Positions 20,177 through 28,812 of a stretch of 64,000 nucleotides of DNA are shown here, piece after piece. Positions within the stretch are counted from its first letter, which is position 1. Each line of letters opens with the position of its first letter. The notes beneath the pieces are model-generated. The model saw only the letters and a program-made list of their open reading frames with translations, had not been told where the DNA came from and ran no database searches. The stretch is taken from assembly GCF_027941915.1 (NCBI RefSeq), contig NZ_CP116009.1:2666001-2730000 (forward strand), given 5' to 3'. The DNA is from Ramlibacter tataouinensis (GTDB taxonomy: Bacteria; Pseudomonadota; Gammaproteobacteria; Burkholderiales; Burkholderiaceae_C). The translations under genes and the position numbers were made by a program.

Positions 20177-20978
20177 GGGAAATTCCTTGTTCAAGCTCAC
20201 CAGCCTCAACCTCAACGGCATCCGTTCCGCCGCGAACAAGGGCGTGGAGCAATGGCTGGCGCAGGCGAAGCCGGATTGTATTTGCGTGCAGGAGGTCAAG
20301 GCCCAGGCGCCCGACGTGCAGGGCCGCTTCGAGGAGCTGGCCGGCCTGAAGGGCCACTTCCATTTCGCCCAGAAGAAGGGCTACTCGGGCGTGGCGGCGT
20401 ACAGCCGGCACGAACCGACCGACGTGATCACCGGCTTCGGCTCCGAGGAGTTCGATGCCGAGGGCCGCTACGTCGAACTGCGCTTCGACACGCCGCAGCG
20501 CAAGTTCTCCGTCATCAGCGCCTACTTCCCCAGCGGCTCCTCGGGCGAGGAGCGCCAGCAGGCCAAGTTCCGCTTCCTGGCCGAGTTCGAGCCGCATCTG
20601 CTGCGCCTGAAGGGCGAGCGCGAATTCGTGCTGTGCGGCGACGTCAACATCGCGCACAAGGAGCAGGACCTGAAGAACTGGCGCAGCAACCAGAAGAACA
20701 GCGGCTTCCTGCCGGAGGAGCGGGCCTGGATGACCAAGCTGCTGGAGCAGCACCGCGTGGTCGATGTCTACCGCCACCTGCAGCCGCACACCACCGGCGA
20801 GAGCTACACGTGGTGGAGCAACCGCGGCCAGGCCTATGCCAACAACGTCGGCTGGCGGCTGGACTACCACCTGGCCACGCCCAACGTCGCCGTCACGGCC
20901 CGGCGCGAGGAGATCTACCGCGCCGAGAAGTTCTCCGACCACGCGCCGGTGACGGTGGAGTACGAGTTGAAGATGTAG
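20175..20978 (+). CDS. xth: Exodeoxyribonuclease III / AP endonuclease
   Basis: A 267-residue Mg2+-dependent exonuclease III-family repair enzyme. Catalytic motifs are LNLNGIRSA (Asn), CICVQEVKAQ (Glu metal ligand), AYFPSG, LCGDVNIAH (Asp-x-Asn), WRLDYHLAT and the C-terminal SDHAPV (Asp-His). Two starts are possible: ATG at 20175, which shares CATG with pyrE, or TTG at 20187, which would give the more usual LFKLTSLNLNG opening. I list the ATG because a normal initiator is available. It is divergent from pyrE. Confidence 0.95.
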   Translation: MGNSLFKLTSLNLNGIRSAANKGVEQWLAQAKPDCICVQEVKAQAPDVQGRFEELAGLKGHFHFAQKKGYSGVAAYSRHEPTDVITGFGSEEFDAEGRYVELRFDTPQRKFSVISAYFPSGSSGEERQQAKFRFLAEFEPHLLRLKGEREFVLCGDVNIAHKEQDLKNWRSNQKNSGFLPEERAWMTKLLEQHRVVDVYRHLQPHTTGESYTWWSNRGQAYANNVGWRLDYHLATPNVAVTARREEIYRAEKFSDHAPVTVEYELKM

Positions 20979-21003
20979 CCCGGCGCAACGCGTCAGGGCA
21001 GGC

Positions 21004-21408
21004 TCAGAGCCGGATCTTCGCGGCGAGCTGCCGCAGCTCGTCGATCGATGGATTCTTGCGCGGCCACACCAGCCCGACCCCGTCATCGGCATGGCGCGGC
21101 AGCACGTGCACGTGCAGGTGCGGCACGGTCTGCCAGCCCGACGCCTTGTTGGCCTGCAGGATGGTCAGGCCTTCCGGCTGGAAGGCGGCGTGCACCGCCT
21201 TCGCGACCCGGTGCACGGTGCGGAACAGCGCGGCGGCCGTGTCCTCGTCGATGTCGAGCAGGGTCTCGGCCGGCTGCCGCGTGGCCACCAGCACGTGACC
21301 GGGGTTGAGCTGGCCCGCGTCCATGAAGGCGAAGGTCAGTTCGTCTTCGTACACGATCGCCGCCGGCACTTCGCGCCGGAGGATGCGGGTGAAGATGGTC
21401 GGTTCCAA
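21004..21408 (-). CDS. HIT family nucleotide hydrolase
   Basis: A 134-residue histidine-triad protein. The HxHxH motif HLHVHVLPR near residues 98-106 is the nucleotide-alpha-phosphate-binding catalytic site. The N-terminal TIFTRILRREVPAAIVYED and GHVLVATRQP are also typical of the Hint/HinT branch, which hydrolyses nucleoside phosphoramidates or dinucleotides. The start is taken as TTG at 21408 with GGGAG upstream, because it gives the family-normal length. An ATG at 21474 would add 22 unconserved residues. It lies downstream of the OmpR-type regulator on the same strand, 95 bp away. Confidence 0.88.
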   Translation of the reverse strand: MEPTIFTRILRREVPAAIVYEDELTFAFMDAGQLNPGHVLVATRQPAETLLDIDEDTAAALFRTVHRVAKAVHAAFQPEGLTILQANKASGWQTVPHLHVHVLPRHADDGVGLVWPRKNPSIDELRQLAAKIRL

Positions 21409-21503
21409 GCGGGGCTCCCGTGCAGGCCAAGGAGACCCGATTCTCGGGCAGGCCCGCGCCGCCGTGCCGGCCATGCGGGCAAGGCCATTCCTCCTGCCGG
21501 GCC

Positions 21504-22229
21504 TCAGCCGGGGACGAACATGTAGCCGGCGTTGCGCACCGTGCGGATGCAGCGCGGCTCGCCGCCGGGATCGGGCTCCACCTTGCGGCGCAGGCGGCCG
21601 ATGCGGATGTCGATCGAGCGGTCGAACGGGCCCGATTCGCGGTTGCGCGTGCGCATCAGCAGCTGGTCGCGCGTGAGCACCCGGTTCGGGTTGGCCAGGA
21701 AGGTCGTGAGGAGCTCGAACTCCATCGGCGTGATCGGGATCTCGCCGCCGCCGAGCTCGAACAGGCGGTGCGATTCGACGTCGATCTCGCAGCGGCCGAA
21801 GCGCTGCCGCCCGCCCGCCCGGGTCGCGATGCCGGAGACGGCCGCGGCGGTCGGCCTGGCCTGCAGCCGCCGCAGCACGCTCTTGAGGCGGGCCAGCAGC
21901 TCGCGCATGTCGAACGGCTTGGCGATGTAGTCGTCGGCGCCGATCTCCAGCCCCACCACGCGGTCGACCACGTCGCCCGAGGCGGTGACCATGATCAGGC
22001 CGAGGTCGTAGTGTTCGCGCAGGTAGCGCGCCAGCGCCAGCCCGTCCTCGCCGGGCAGCCGGATGTCCAGCAGGACGGCGTCCGGCAGGTGGTGCTCCAG
22101 CTGCCGGCGCATCTGCGGTCCGCTGCCCGCCTCGTCCACGTCGAAGCCGTGGCCTTCGAGGTAGTCGTGCAGCATCGCCCGCACCGACGGGTCGTCGTCC
22201 ACCACGAGCAAACGGTTGCGCGCGTCCAT
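21504..22229 (-). CDS. OmpR-type response regulator
   Basis: A 241-residue two-component regulator. The receiver domain (residues 1-125) has the acidic DDD pocket (VVDDDPSV), phosphoacceptor Asp55 in LLDIRLPGEDG, Thr in IMVTAS and Lys in YIAKPFDMRELL. The C-terminal winged-helix Trans_reg_C domain includes ITPMEFELLTTFLANPNRVL and SIDIRIGRLRRKVE. It is located 55 bp downstream of a hybrid kinase in the same direction, its probable partner, although that kinase also carries its own receiver. Target genes are unknown. Confidence 0.92.
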   Translation of the reverse strand: MDARNRLLVVDDDPSVRAMLHDYLEGHGFDVDEAGSGPQMRRQLEHHLPDAVLLDIRLPGEDGLALARYLREHYDLGLIMVTASGDVVDRVVGLEIGADDYIAKPFDMRELLARLKSVLRRLQARPTAAAVSGIATRAGGRQRFGRCEIDVESHRLFELGGGEIPITPMEFELLTTFLANPNRVLTRDQLLMRTRNRESGPFDRSIDIRIGRLRRKVEPDPGGEPRCIRTVRNAGYMFVPG

Positions 22230-22284
22230 GGCGCCGGAATTTTCCCGCAGCGGCCGCCCGGTCCAAGGCCAGCCGCGGGTGCGC

Positions 22285-24810
22285 TTACAGCGCCGTTACA
22301 CCCTGCTCGACCACCGGCCGCGCGGCCCCCGCTTCGGCATCGAGCAGCTCGCGCAGCAGCTGGCGCAGCGCCGCGGTGTCGATCGGCTTGCGCAGCAGCC
22401 CGGCCACGCCGCTGCCGGCCAGATCTTCCGCCCGGATCGCGCCGGCATTGCCGGTGTACAGCAGCACCGGCAGGCCCGGGCGGCACTGCACCGCATGGCG
22501 CGCGAGCGCGAGCCCGGTCATGCCCGGCATGGTCTGGTCCGTCAGCAGCAGCTCGAAGGCCTCGTCGTGCGCCGCCAGCCGGCGGGCCGCGAGCAGCGGG
22601 TCATGCTCCAGCACCACCTCCAGGCCCCAGCTGCCCAACAGCTCCTGCATGTAGTCGCTGACGATGGACTCGTCCTCCACCAGCAGCACCCGGGCGCGCA
22701 GCGGCGGCGCCGGTGGCGCGGCCGCGGCCGCTGCCGCAAGCGCGGCCGGGGGCTCGCCGCAGGCCTGGTGCGCGGCGGGCAGCATGACGCGAAAGGTGGA
22801 GCCGCGACCCGGCTCCGATTCCACCTGCACGTGGCCGCCATGGTCGTGCGCGATGGCATGGACCATGGCCAGGCCCATGCCGCTGCCGCGGCCGACCTCC
22901 TTGGTCGTGTAGAACGGATCGAACATCCGGTCGAGCACGTCCTGCGGCATGCCGCGGCCGTCGTCGGCCACTTCGAACCAGACCCAGCCGTCCCCCTCCA
23001 GCGCCATGCTGCACGAGGCGCAATGGCCGGCCGCCGCGGAGTGCCCGATGCGCAGGCGCAGGTTGCCGTGCTCGCCGATCGCATCGCGGGCGTTCAGGCA
23101 CAGGTTCAGCAGCACCTGTTCGAGCTGCACCGGGTCGGCCGCCACCGGCGGCAGTTCGGCGTCGTGGCCGCCCGGCGCGTCCAGCGTCACCGCAATCGAG
23201 GCCGGCAGGTTGGGCCGCAGCAACTGCAGCGCCTGCCGCGCCACCTGGGCTGGCTCCAGCAGCCGCCGGTCGCCGCTGCGCGGCCGCGAGAACGCCAGCA
23301 GCTGGGCGACGTGGTCGCGCGCGCGCTCGGCGGCCAGCCGGGCCTGCTCGAGCTGGCGCCCCAGCACCGCGTCGTCGTCGTTCGCCGCCGCGCGCTCCTG
23401 CGCCATCGTGACGTAGCCGAGCACGCTGGTGAGGATGTTGTTGAAGTCGTGCGCCAGCCCGCCGGTGAGGTGGCCGATCGCCTCCATCTTCTGGGCCTGG
23501 CGCAGCTGCCGCTCCAGCTCGGCGCGGCGCTGCTCGGCGGCCTTGCGCTCGGTGATGTCGCGCACCGCGTACAGCACGTGCGGCCGCCCGCGGTACGTCA
23601 TCGGCGTGCCGCGCACCTCGGCCTGCCAGGTGGAGCCGTCCTTGCGGGTGCCGGTGACTTCGAACCGCAGTTCCCGGCCGGTCGCCAGCGCCACGTCGTG
23701 GGCCCGGCGGTGCCGGGCGCGGGCGCCGGCATCCGCCTGCGTCAGCACGTGGTCGGCGGCCATCACTTCCTCGCGCGTGTAGCCGCTGGCCGCCGTGTAG
23801 GCCGGATTCACCTCGATGGCGCGGTAGTCGGTATCGCGCAGCACCAGCGCGTCGGCCGAGGCGTTGAAGATCGCGCGGTACTGCTCCTCGCTGTCGCGCA
23901 GGGCCTGCCCGGCCGCCTTGGCCTGCGTGATGTCGCGGCCGATGTACAGCACGTGCGGCTGGCCACGGTGCTGGATCGGCACGCCCCGCAACTCCAGCTC
24001 GTAGCGGTGGCCATCGCGGTGCAGCAGCTGGGTTTCCAGCCGGATCGTCGCCCCGGCCAGTGCCTTGTCGTGCTGGGCCCGGATGGTGGCGCTCAGCTCG
24101 GGCGGGTTGGCCAGCACCCGATCGACCCCCAGCACCTCGGCCCGGGTGTTGCCGGTCATCGCCTCGTAGGTGGCGTTGACGTCCACGATGGCGAAATCGG
24201 CGTCGCGCAGCACCAGGGCATCGACCGAGGCGTTGAAGATCGCGCGGTACTGCTCCTCGCTGTCGCGCAGGGCGCGGTCGCGCGCGCGTCGCTCGCTGAT
24301 GTCGCGCACCACGGTCAGGGCGTGCGGCCGGCCGCGCTGCACGAAGGGCATCACCCGCAGGTCGGCCTCGAAGGTGGTGCCGTCCGGACGCAGCACGGTG
24401 GTCTCGACGTGCGTCGTGCGGCCGGCCAGGGCGTCGCGGACCATGTCCAGCCGGGCCCGCACATAGTCGGCGGGCATGCTGTCCGGATAGCTCTGCCCGA
24501 CCATGTCCTCGCGGCGCACGCCGTACAGGGCAACGCCGGCCGGGTTCACGTCCGCCACGCGCAGGCGCTCGTCCCAGACGAACAGGCCGTCGAGCGAGGC
24601 CTCGAACACGGCGCGATACTGTTCGTCGCGCTGGCGCAGGTCTTCCAGCACCTGCTTGCGCGCCTGGCTGGTGGCCAGCAGCCGCACCAGCTCGTCGAAC
24701 ACGATCGCGCTGGGCGAGGGCGGTGCGGACCGCACCAGGCGCCGCCGCGTCTGCCCTGGGTCGGCGTGGCACATCGATGCCGCCGGCGGCGGTGGCGCTG
24801 GCCTGCTCAT
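22285..24810 (-). CDS. Soluble hybrid histidine kinase with three PAS domains and a receiver
   Basis: An 841-residue sensor kinase without membrane helices, so a cytoplasmic sensor. Three PAS/PAC modules in tandem (about residues 60-180, 185-305 and 310-425), each with a YRAIFNAS- or YRAVFEAS-like start and a closing DI(S/T) PAC end. Then HisKA with His454 in GGLAHDFNN, HATPase_c with [19 protein letters not shown] and [11 protein letters not shown], and a C-terminal receiver with Asp758 in LLTDQTMPG. The second and third PAS segments share a 47-bp identical DNA stretch. It is upstream of the OmpR regulator at 21504. The signal is unknown; no heme- or flavin-binding signature is evident. Confidence 0.93.
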   Translation of the reverse strand: MSRPAPPPPAASMCHADPGQTRRRLVRSAPPSPSAIVFDELVRLLATSQARKQVLEDLRQRDEQYRAVFEASLDGLFVWDERLRVADVNPAGVALYGVRREDMVGQSYPDSMPADYVRARLDMVRDALAGRTTHVETTVLRPDGTTFEADLRVMPFVQRGRPHALTVVRDISERRARDRALRDSEEQYRAIFNASVDALVLRDADFAIVDVNATYEAMTGNTRAEVLGVDRVLANPPELSATIRAQHDKALAGATIRLETQLLHRDGHRYELELRGVPIQHRGQPHVLYIGRDITQAKAAGQALRDSEEQYRAIFNASADALVLRDTDYRAIEVNPAYTAASGYTREEVMAADHVLTQADAGARARHRRAHDVALATGRELRFEVTGTRKDGSTWQAEVRGTPMTYRGRPHVLYAVRDITERKAAEQRRAELERQLRQAQKMEAIGHLTGGLAHDFNNILTSVLGYVTMAQERAAANDDDAVLGRQLEQARLAAERARDHVAQLLAFSRPRSGDRRLLEPAQVARQALQLLRPNLPASIAVTLDAPGGHDAELPPVAADPVQLEQVLLNLCLNARDAIGEHGNLRLRIGHSAAAGHCASCSMALEGDGWVWFEVADDGRGMPQDVLDRMFDPFYTTKEVGRGSGMGLAMVHAIAHDHGGHVQVESEPGRGSTFRVMLPAAHQACGEPPAALAAAAAAAPPAPPLRARVLLVEDESIVSDYMQELLGSWGLEVVLEHDPLLAARRLAAHDEAFELLLTDQTMPGMTGLALARHAVQCRPGLPVLLYTGNAGAIRAEDLAGSGVAGLLRKPIDTAALRQLLRELLDAEAGAARPVVEQGVTAL
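23858..24273 (-). repeat. 47-bp identical direct repeat within the kinase PAS region
   Basis: The segments 23858-23904 and 24227-24273 are identical over 47 bp and encode the [11 protein letters not shown] linker at the start of successive PAS domains. Flanking PAS sequences are clearly diverged, so either this junction was exchanged recently (gene conversion) or PAS units were copied with the linker as the crossover point. Confidence 0.8.
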
Positions 24811-24946
24811 GGCGCCAGTCTAGGACGCAGCGGGCGGTGCCGGCGGGCCGATTGCCATGCCGCTACACAGCCGATACATGCCGGTTGCCAGGCGCTCGCG
24901 CGGCCGGCCGGCAAGGCGGGGCCGCGCGGGACGGCGGCGGCCGAGC

Positions 24947-25339
24947 TCAGCGGGTCTCCTCGCGGCCGGCCAGCAGCGTGGCGCGGCTGCCCATCGGATG
25001 CTGGGCGAGATAGGCCGAGCCGCTGTCTTCCGAGGTGAAAGCGCGGACCGCGTCGCGCGAGGCGATGTAGTCGGCCGTGACCTGGGCGCGCGTGAGCTGG
25101 CTCGTCCTCGGCTGCGGCATGTTGCCCTGCGACGCCCATTCGCCGCCGGCGGCGGTCAGCATGTCGCGCTGGCTCATCACCTCGGCCCGCACGTCGGCGC
25201 GGCTGCGGGTGCTGACGAACGGCGGGGTATCGACCAGCGGGGTCTCGGCATTGGCGCTGGCCGTCATCAGGGCGGAGGCGAGGGTGGCGGCGGCGACGGT
25301 GCTGCCGTACGCGAGGGCGGAAACGAGGCGGCGGTTCAT
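24947..25339 (-). CDS. Secreted DUF4148-like small protein
   Basis: A 130-residue exported protein. The signal peptide (MNRRLVSALAYGSTVAAATL, cleavage near SANAE) precedes a mature chain with two short repeats of the type seen in DUF4148 proteins, SRADVRAEV and LTRAQVTADYIASRDAVRAF. DUF4148 proteins are common in Burkholderiales with unknown function, often induced by stress. The assignment rests on the signal peptide and the S/T-R-x-x-V-x-A-E/D pattern; I would not exclude an unrelated family. A monocistronic gene; the 160 bp upstream region shows no recognised element. Confidence 0.7.
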   Translation of the reverse strand: MNRRLVSALAYGSTVAAATLASALMTASANAETPLVDTPPFVSTRSRADVRAEVMSQRDMLTAAGGEWASQGNMPQPRTSQLTRAQVTADYIASRDAVRAFTSEDSGSAYLAQHPMGSRATLLAGREETR

Positions 25340-25499
25340 GGCATTCTCCAGAGCGAAGCGACTGCGAGGAGGTGGCAAGGCGGCCTTCGCTCTCTTTCCG
25401 CATTGCCCCGTGGCGTGGAAAGGAGTCTGTCCGGCGACGGTATTCGCCCTGTGTCGGGCGACCGCCGTTTTGTATTGCCCGCGTATTCGCGCGGGGCGC

Positions 25500-26786
25500 T
25501 CAGGCGGATTCGCCTTGCCGGCCGGCGCCCGCGTGCTGCAGCCAGCGTGCCGCGCCCAGCCCGGCGATGCGTCCGGTGGCCAGGCAGGCGGTCAGCAGGT
25601 AGCCGCCGGTGGGCGCTTCCCAGTCCAGCATCTCGCCGGCGCAGAACACGCCGGGTACCTCGCGCAGCATGCCGTGCGCATCCAGCGCCTCCAGGCACAC
25701 GCCGCCGGCGGTGCTGATCGCTTCGGCCACCGGCCGTGCCCGCGCCAGCGGAAGCGGCAACGCCTTGAGGGCGGTCGCCAGCGTCGCGGGATCTGCCAGT
25801 TGTTCCGCCGTGAGCAGTTCATGCAGCAGCGCCGACTTGACGCCGGCGATGCCCAGACGGCTCTTGAGGTGGGTGGACAGGCTGCGCGGCCCGCGCGGGC
25901 GCTGGGTCTCGGCCAGCACCTGCTGCGCACTGTGCTGCGGCAGCAGGTCGATGATCCAGCGGGCCTGGCCACGGGCGGCGATCTCTTCGCGCAAGGCGGC
26001 CGAGAACGCGTACACCAGGCTGCCCTCGATGCCGCTGTCGGTCAGCACGAATTCGCCTTGCTGGCTGTCCGCCGGCGCTTGCACCGACAGGCGGGCGGCG
26101 ACCGGCTTGACCGGATGCCCGGCGAAGCGCTGGCGCAGCCAGTCGCTCCAGCCGGACGCACCGGGGCGCGTCGGCACCACGTCGAACCCGCAGTTGGCCG
26201 GCTGCAGGGGCGCGAGGGCCACGCCGCGCTCGCGCAGCAGCGGCACCCAGGCGCCATCCGATCCCAGTCGCGGCCAGCTGGCGCCGCCCAGCGCCAGCAC
26301 GGTGGCATCGGCCCGGTGCACGACCGGTCCGGCCGGCGTGTCGAAGGCCAGGGCGCCGCCGGCGCCGTCCCATCCGGTCCAGCGGTGGCGGGTGTGCACC
26401 CGCACGCCGGCGGCGCGCAGCCGGTGCAGCCAGGCACGCAGCAGCGGCGCGGCCTTCATGTCGGTCGGGAACACCCGCCCCGAAGTGCCGACGAACGTCT
26501 CGATGCCCAGGCCGGCGGCCCATTGCCGCACCGCCTCGCCGCCGAAGCCGGCGAGCGCTTCGCGCAGCTCGCCGCTGCGCGCGCCGTAGCGCGCGAGGAA
26601 GCGCTGCGGGCCCTCGGAATGCGTCAGGTTCAGGCCGCCGCGGCCGGCCAGCAGGAACTTGCGGCCGACCGACGGCATCGCATCGAACAGGTCCACCGCC
26701 AGGCCCTGCCCGGCCAGCGTCTCGGCCGCCATCAGGCCGGCGGGGCCGCCGCCGATGACGGCAACGCACAAGGGGGAAGAGGTCAC
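25500..26786 (-). CDS. FAD-dependent oxidoreductase, HI0933/YhiN-like (TIGR03862 type)
   Basis: A 428-residue flavoprotein. The N-terminal dinucleotide-binding motif CVAVIGGGPAGLMAAETLA and the following VGRKFLLAGRGGLNLTHSE are diagnostic of the HI0933/YhiN group. The FAD-closing C-terminal motif GVFCAGEMLDWEAPTGGYLL (near residues 375-395) is present. The function of this branch is not established. Initiation is ambiguous: GTG at 26786 puts the Rossmann strand six residues in, as in the family; GTG at 26846 would add 20 residues. Divergent from the small gene at 26896. Confidence 0.88.
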   Translation of the reverse strand: MTSSPLCVAVIGGGPAGLMAAETLAGQGLAVDLFDAMPSVGRKFLLAGRGGLNLTHSEGPQRFLARYGARSGELREALAGFGGEAVRQWAAGLGIETFVGTSGRVFPTDMKAAPLLRAWLHRLRAAGVRVHTRHRWTGWDGAGGALAFDTPAGPVVHRADATVLALGGASWPRLGSDGAWVPLLRERGVALAPLQPANCGFDVVPTRPGASGWSDWLRQRFAGHPVKPVAARLSVQAPADSQQGEFVLTDSGIEGSLVYAFSAALREEIAARGQARWIIDLLPQHSAQQVLAETQRPRGPRSLSTHLKSRLGIAGVKSALLHELLTAEQLADPATLATALKALPLPLARARPVAEAISTAGGVCLEALDAHGMLREVPGVFCAGEMLDWEAPTGGYLLTACLATGRIAGLGAARWLQHAGAGRQGESA

Positions 26787-26895
26787 GGTCCGATTGTCGG
26801 GTGTGTTCCCCCATGTAAGAGTCCGTTTCCCTCGCCGAAGTGTCACACACGGCCCTTAGCATGGCCGCGCAGTCCGGTTTTGCAAGGGAGGTTGC

Positions 26896-27276
26896 ATGAA
26901 CGAATACCGTCCGCAGTTCTGGTTTCGCGCCGAGCACGTCGGTGCCGATTTCAGCGCCGACGGCGAGCGGCAAGTGGCGGCGTGGCTGCGCGATCGCCTG
27001 CAAGCCCTGGGCTATGCGGCGCGGGCGCCCGAGGAACAGTCCTGGGGACACCGCATCCGCATCGATTCGGCCGTGCCGCTGTATGTCGATTGCGCGCCGG
27101 CCCGGCGCGTGACCGGCTCGCCCTTCGCGCCGCCGTGCTGGATCGCGGAGGTCAACGCCGACGACGGGCTGAAGATCGGCTGCGAGGGCCGGGTGACGGC
27201 GCTGCCGGTGGTGGCCCAGGTCGGGCGCGACCTCAAGGGCATCCTCGGCGAGGACGCCGGCGCCTGGATCCACTGA
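26896..27276 (+). CDS. Conserved hypothetical protein
   Basis: A 126-residue protein of mixed alpha/beta character without signal peptide or membrane helix. A strong AAGGGAGGT ribosome-binding site precedes the ATG. The sequence (for example [35 protein letters not shown], and a [10 protein letters not shown] stretch) looks like a compact globular domain with a Cys-rich middle. I do not recognise a family. Codon use matches neighbours, and the good start site argues that the gene is real. It lies between the flavoprotein (divergent) and cysK (same direction, 121 bp downstream). Confidence 0.7.
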   Translation: MNEYRPQFWFRAEHVGADFSADGERQVAAWLRDRLQALGYAARAPEEQSWGHRIRIDSAVPLYVDCAPARRVTGSPFAPPCWIAEVNADDGLKIGCEGRVTALPVVAQVGRDLKGILGEDAGAWIH

Positions 27277-27397
27277 CGAGCTATTGGCGGCGCGCGCCGG
27301 CGCCGGTGGGTGGGGCGCCGCGCATCACCGAACCGCCCCCGCACGGCGGTCGCGGCCGGCGCACAATGGCCGCCTTGCCTGCAAGGAGCATCCAGCG

Positions 27398-28318
27398 ATG
27401 AAGGCCAACAGCATCCTCGACACCATCGGCCGCACGCCGCACGTGCGCCTCAACCGGCTGTTCGGCGACAGCCACCAGGTCTGGGTCAAGTGCGAGCGCG
27501 CCAATCCGGGCGCGTCGGTCAAGGACCGCATCGCCCTGTCGATGATCGAGGACGCCGAGAAGACGGGCAAGCTGCGCCCGGGCGGCACCATCATCGAGCC
27601 GACCTCCGGCAACACCGGCATCGGGCTGGCCATGGTGGCGGCCGTCAAGGGCTACAAGCTGGTGCTGGTGATGCCCGACAGCATGTCCGTCGAGCGGCGC
27701 CGGTTGATGCTGGCCTATGGCGCGACCTTCGACCTGACCCCGCGCGAGAAGGGCATGAAGGGCGCCATCGCCAGGGCCGAGGAGCTGGCCGCGCAGACGC
27801 CCGGCGCCTGGATCCCGCAGCAGTTCGAGAACCCGGCCAACGTCGCGGTGCACGAGCAGACCACCGCGCGCGAGATCCTGGAGGACTTCCCCGACGGGCT
27901 GGACTGCATCATCACCGGCGTCGGCACCGGCGGCCACATCACGGCCTGCGCCAAGGTGCTCAAGCCCAAGTGGCCGCAGCTGAAGGTGTTCGCGGTCGAG
28001 CCGACCGCCTCGCCCGTGCTGTCCGGCGGCCAGCCGAGCCCGCACCCGATCCAGGGGATCGGCGCCGGCTTCGTGCCGGCGATCATGGACATGTCGCTGC
28101 TCGACGGCGTGATCCAGGTCGACGCCGAGCCGTCCCGCGAGATGGCGCGCCGCTGCGCGCGCGAGGAGGGCATCTTGGTGGGCATCTCGTCCGGCGCGGC
28201 GCTGGCCGCGGTGGCGCAGAAGCTGCCCGAGCTGCCCGCCGGCGCCCGGGTGCTGACTTTCAACTACGACACCGGCGAGCGCTACCTGTCGGTGGACGGC
28301 TTCCTGCCGGCGGCCTGA
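27398..28318 (+). CDS. cysK: Cysteine synthase A
   Basis: A 306-residue PLP enzyme of the O-acetylserine sulfhydrylase family. The PLP Lys lies in [11 protein letters not shown], the substrate loop is [10 protein letters not shown], and the phosphate-binding loop is TGVGTGGHI. The C-terminal [11 protein letters not shown] holds the Ser near the PLP pyridine nitrogen. It converts O-acetylserine and sulfide to cysteine. Length is normal, and AAGGAG sits ahead of the ATG. MetY, which uses sulfide with O-acetylhomoserine, lies about 3 kb downstream, but the two are not in one operon. Confidence 0.94.
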   Translation: MKANSILDTIGRTPHVRLNRLFGDSHQVWVKCERANPGASVKDRIALSMIEDAEKTGKLRPGGTIIEPTSGNTGIGLAMVAAVKGYKLVLVMPDSMSVERRRLMLAYGATFDLTPREKGMKGAIARAEELAAQTPGAWIPQQFENPANVAVHEQTTAREILEDFPDGLDCIITGVGTGGHITACAKVLKPKWPQLKVFAVEPTASPVLSGGQPSPHPIQGIGAGFVPAIMDMSLLDGVIQVDAEPSREMARRCAREEGILVGISSGAALAAVAQKLPELPAGARVLTFNYDTGERYLSVDGFLPAA

Positions 28319-28406
28319 ACGCCGAGCCCATCCGGTAACGCCGCCCCCACGCGGGGCCGGCCGCCGATATAGTGACCCGCTCCACTTCACGCAGCGAGGC
28401 TCGGCC

Positions 28407-28775
28407 ATGAAGCCACTGACGCACTTCGTTCGCCGCTCGTGCTGGGGCCTGGCGGCGGCCCTCGCATTGCAGGCGCCGCTGGCGCAGGCGGAAATGATCG
28501 GGGCCGAGGCGGCCATGGCCGCGCAGCCGGCCACCCAGGAGCAGCTCGAGCGGGCCCGCGTGCAGCAGTTCCTGGAAAGCGCCGCGCTGCAGGACCGCTT
28601 GCGGGCGCTGGGCGTGGACGGGCTGCACGCGGCCAGCCGGGTCGACGCCATGACGCAGCAGGAGGTGCACGCGCTCGCGCAGCGCATCGACAGCCTGCCG
28701 GCCGGCGGCGCCTTCAGCGACCGCGAGATCATCCTGATCCTGCTGATCGCGCTGCTGATCGTGGTCGCGCTCTGA
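28407..28775 (+). CDS. PA2779-family secreted or membrane protein
   Basis: A 122-residue protein with a signal peptide (cleavage near AQAE), a helical central part (QLERARVQQFLESAALQDRL, then LGVDGLHAASRVDAMTQQEV) and a C-terminal membrane helix (IILILLIALLIVVAL). The ordering RIDSLPAGG then a hydrophobic C-terminus is typical of the PA2779 family. From memory, PA2779 genes usually sit beside a PA2778-type cysteine peptidase with TPR repeats. None is present here, so this copy appears orphaned. Function unknown. Confidence 0.75.
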   Translation: MKPLTHFVRRSCWGLAAALALQAPLAQAEMIGAEAAMAAQPATQEQLERARVQQFLESAALQDRLRALGVDGLHAASRVDAMTQQEVHALAQRIDSLPAGGAFSDREIILILLIALLIVVAL

Positions 28776-28812
28776 CGCGCTCTGACGCGCTTTGCCGTGC
28801 CCGCGGGCCGGG

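Noticed and set aside
21409-21474. ATG start for the HIT protein at 21474
   Set aside because: It would add 22 residues absent from the family; the TTG at 21408 has a GGGAG site and yields the normal length.
22216-25038. Long plus-strand frame of about 940 codons opposite the triple-PAS kinase
   Set aside because: Antisense shadow; PAS, HisKA and receiver motifs are on the minus strand.
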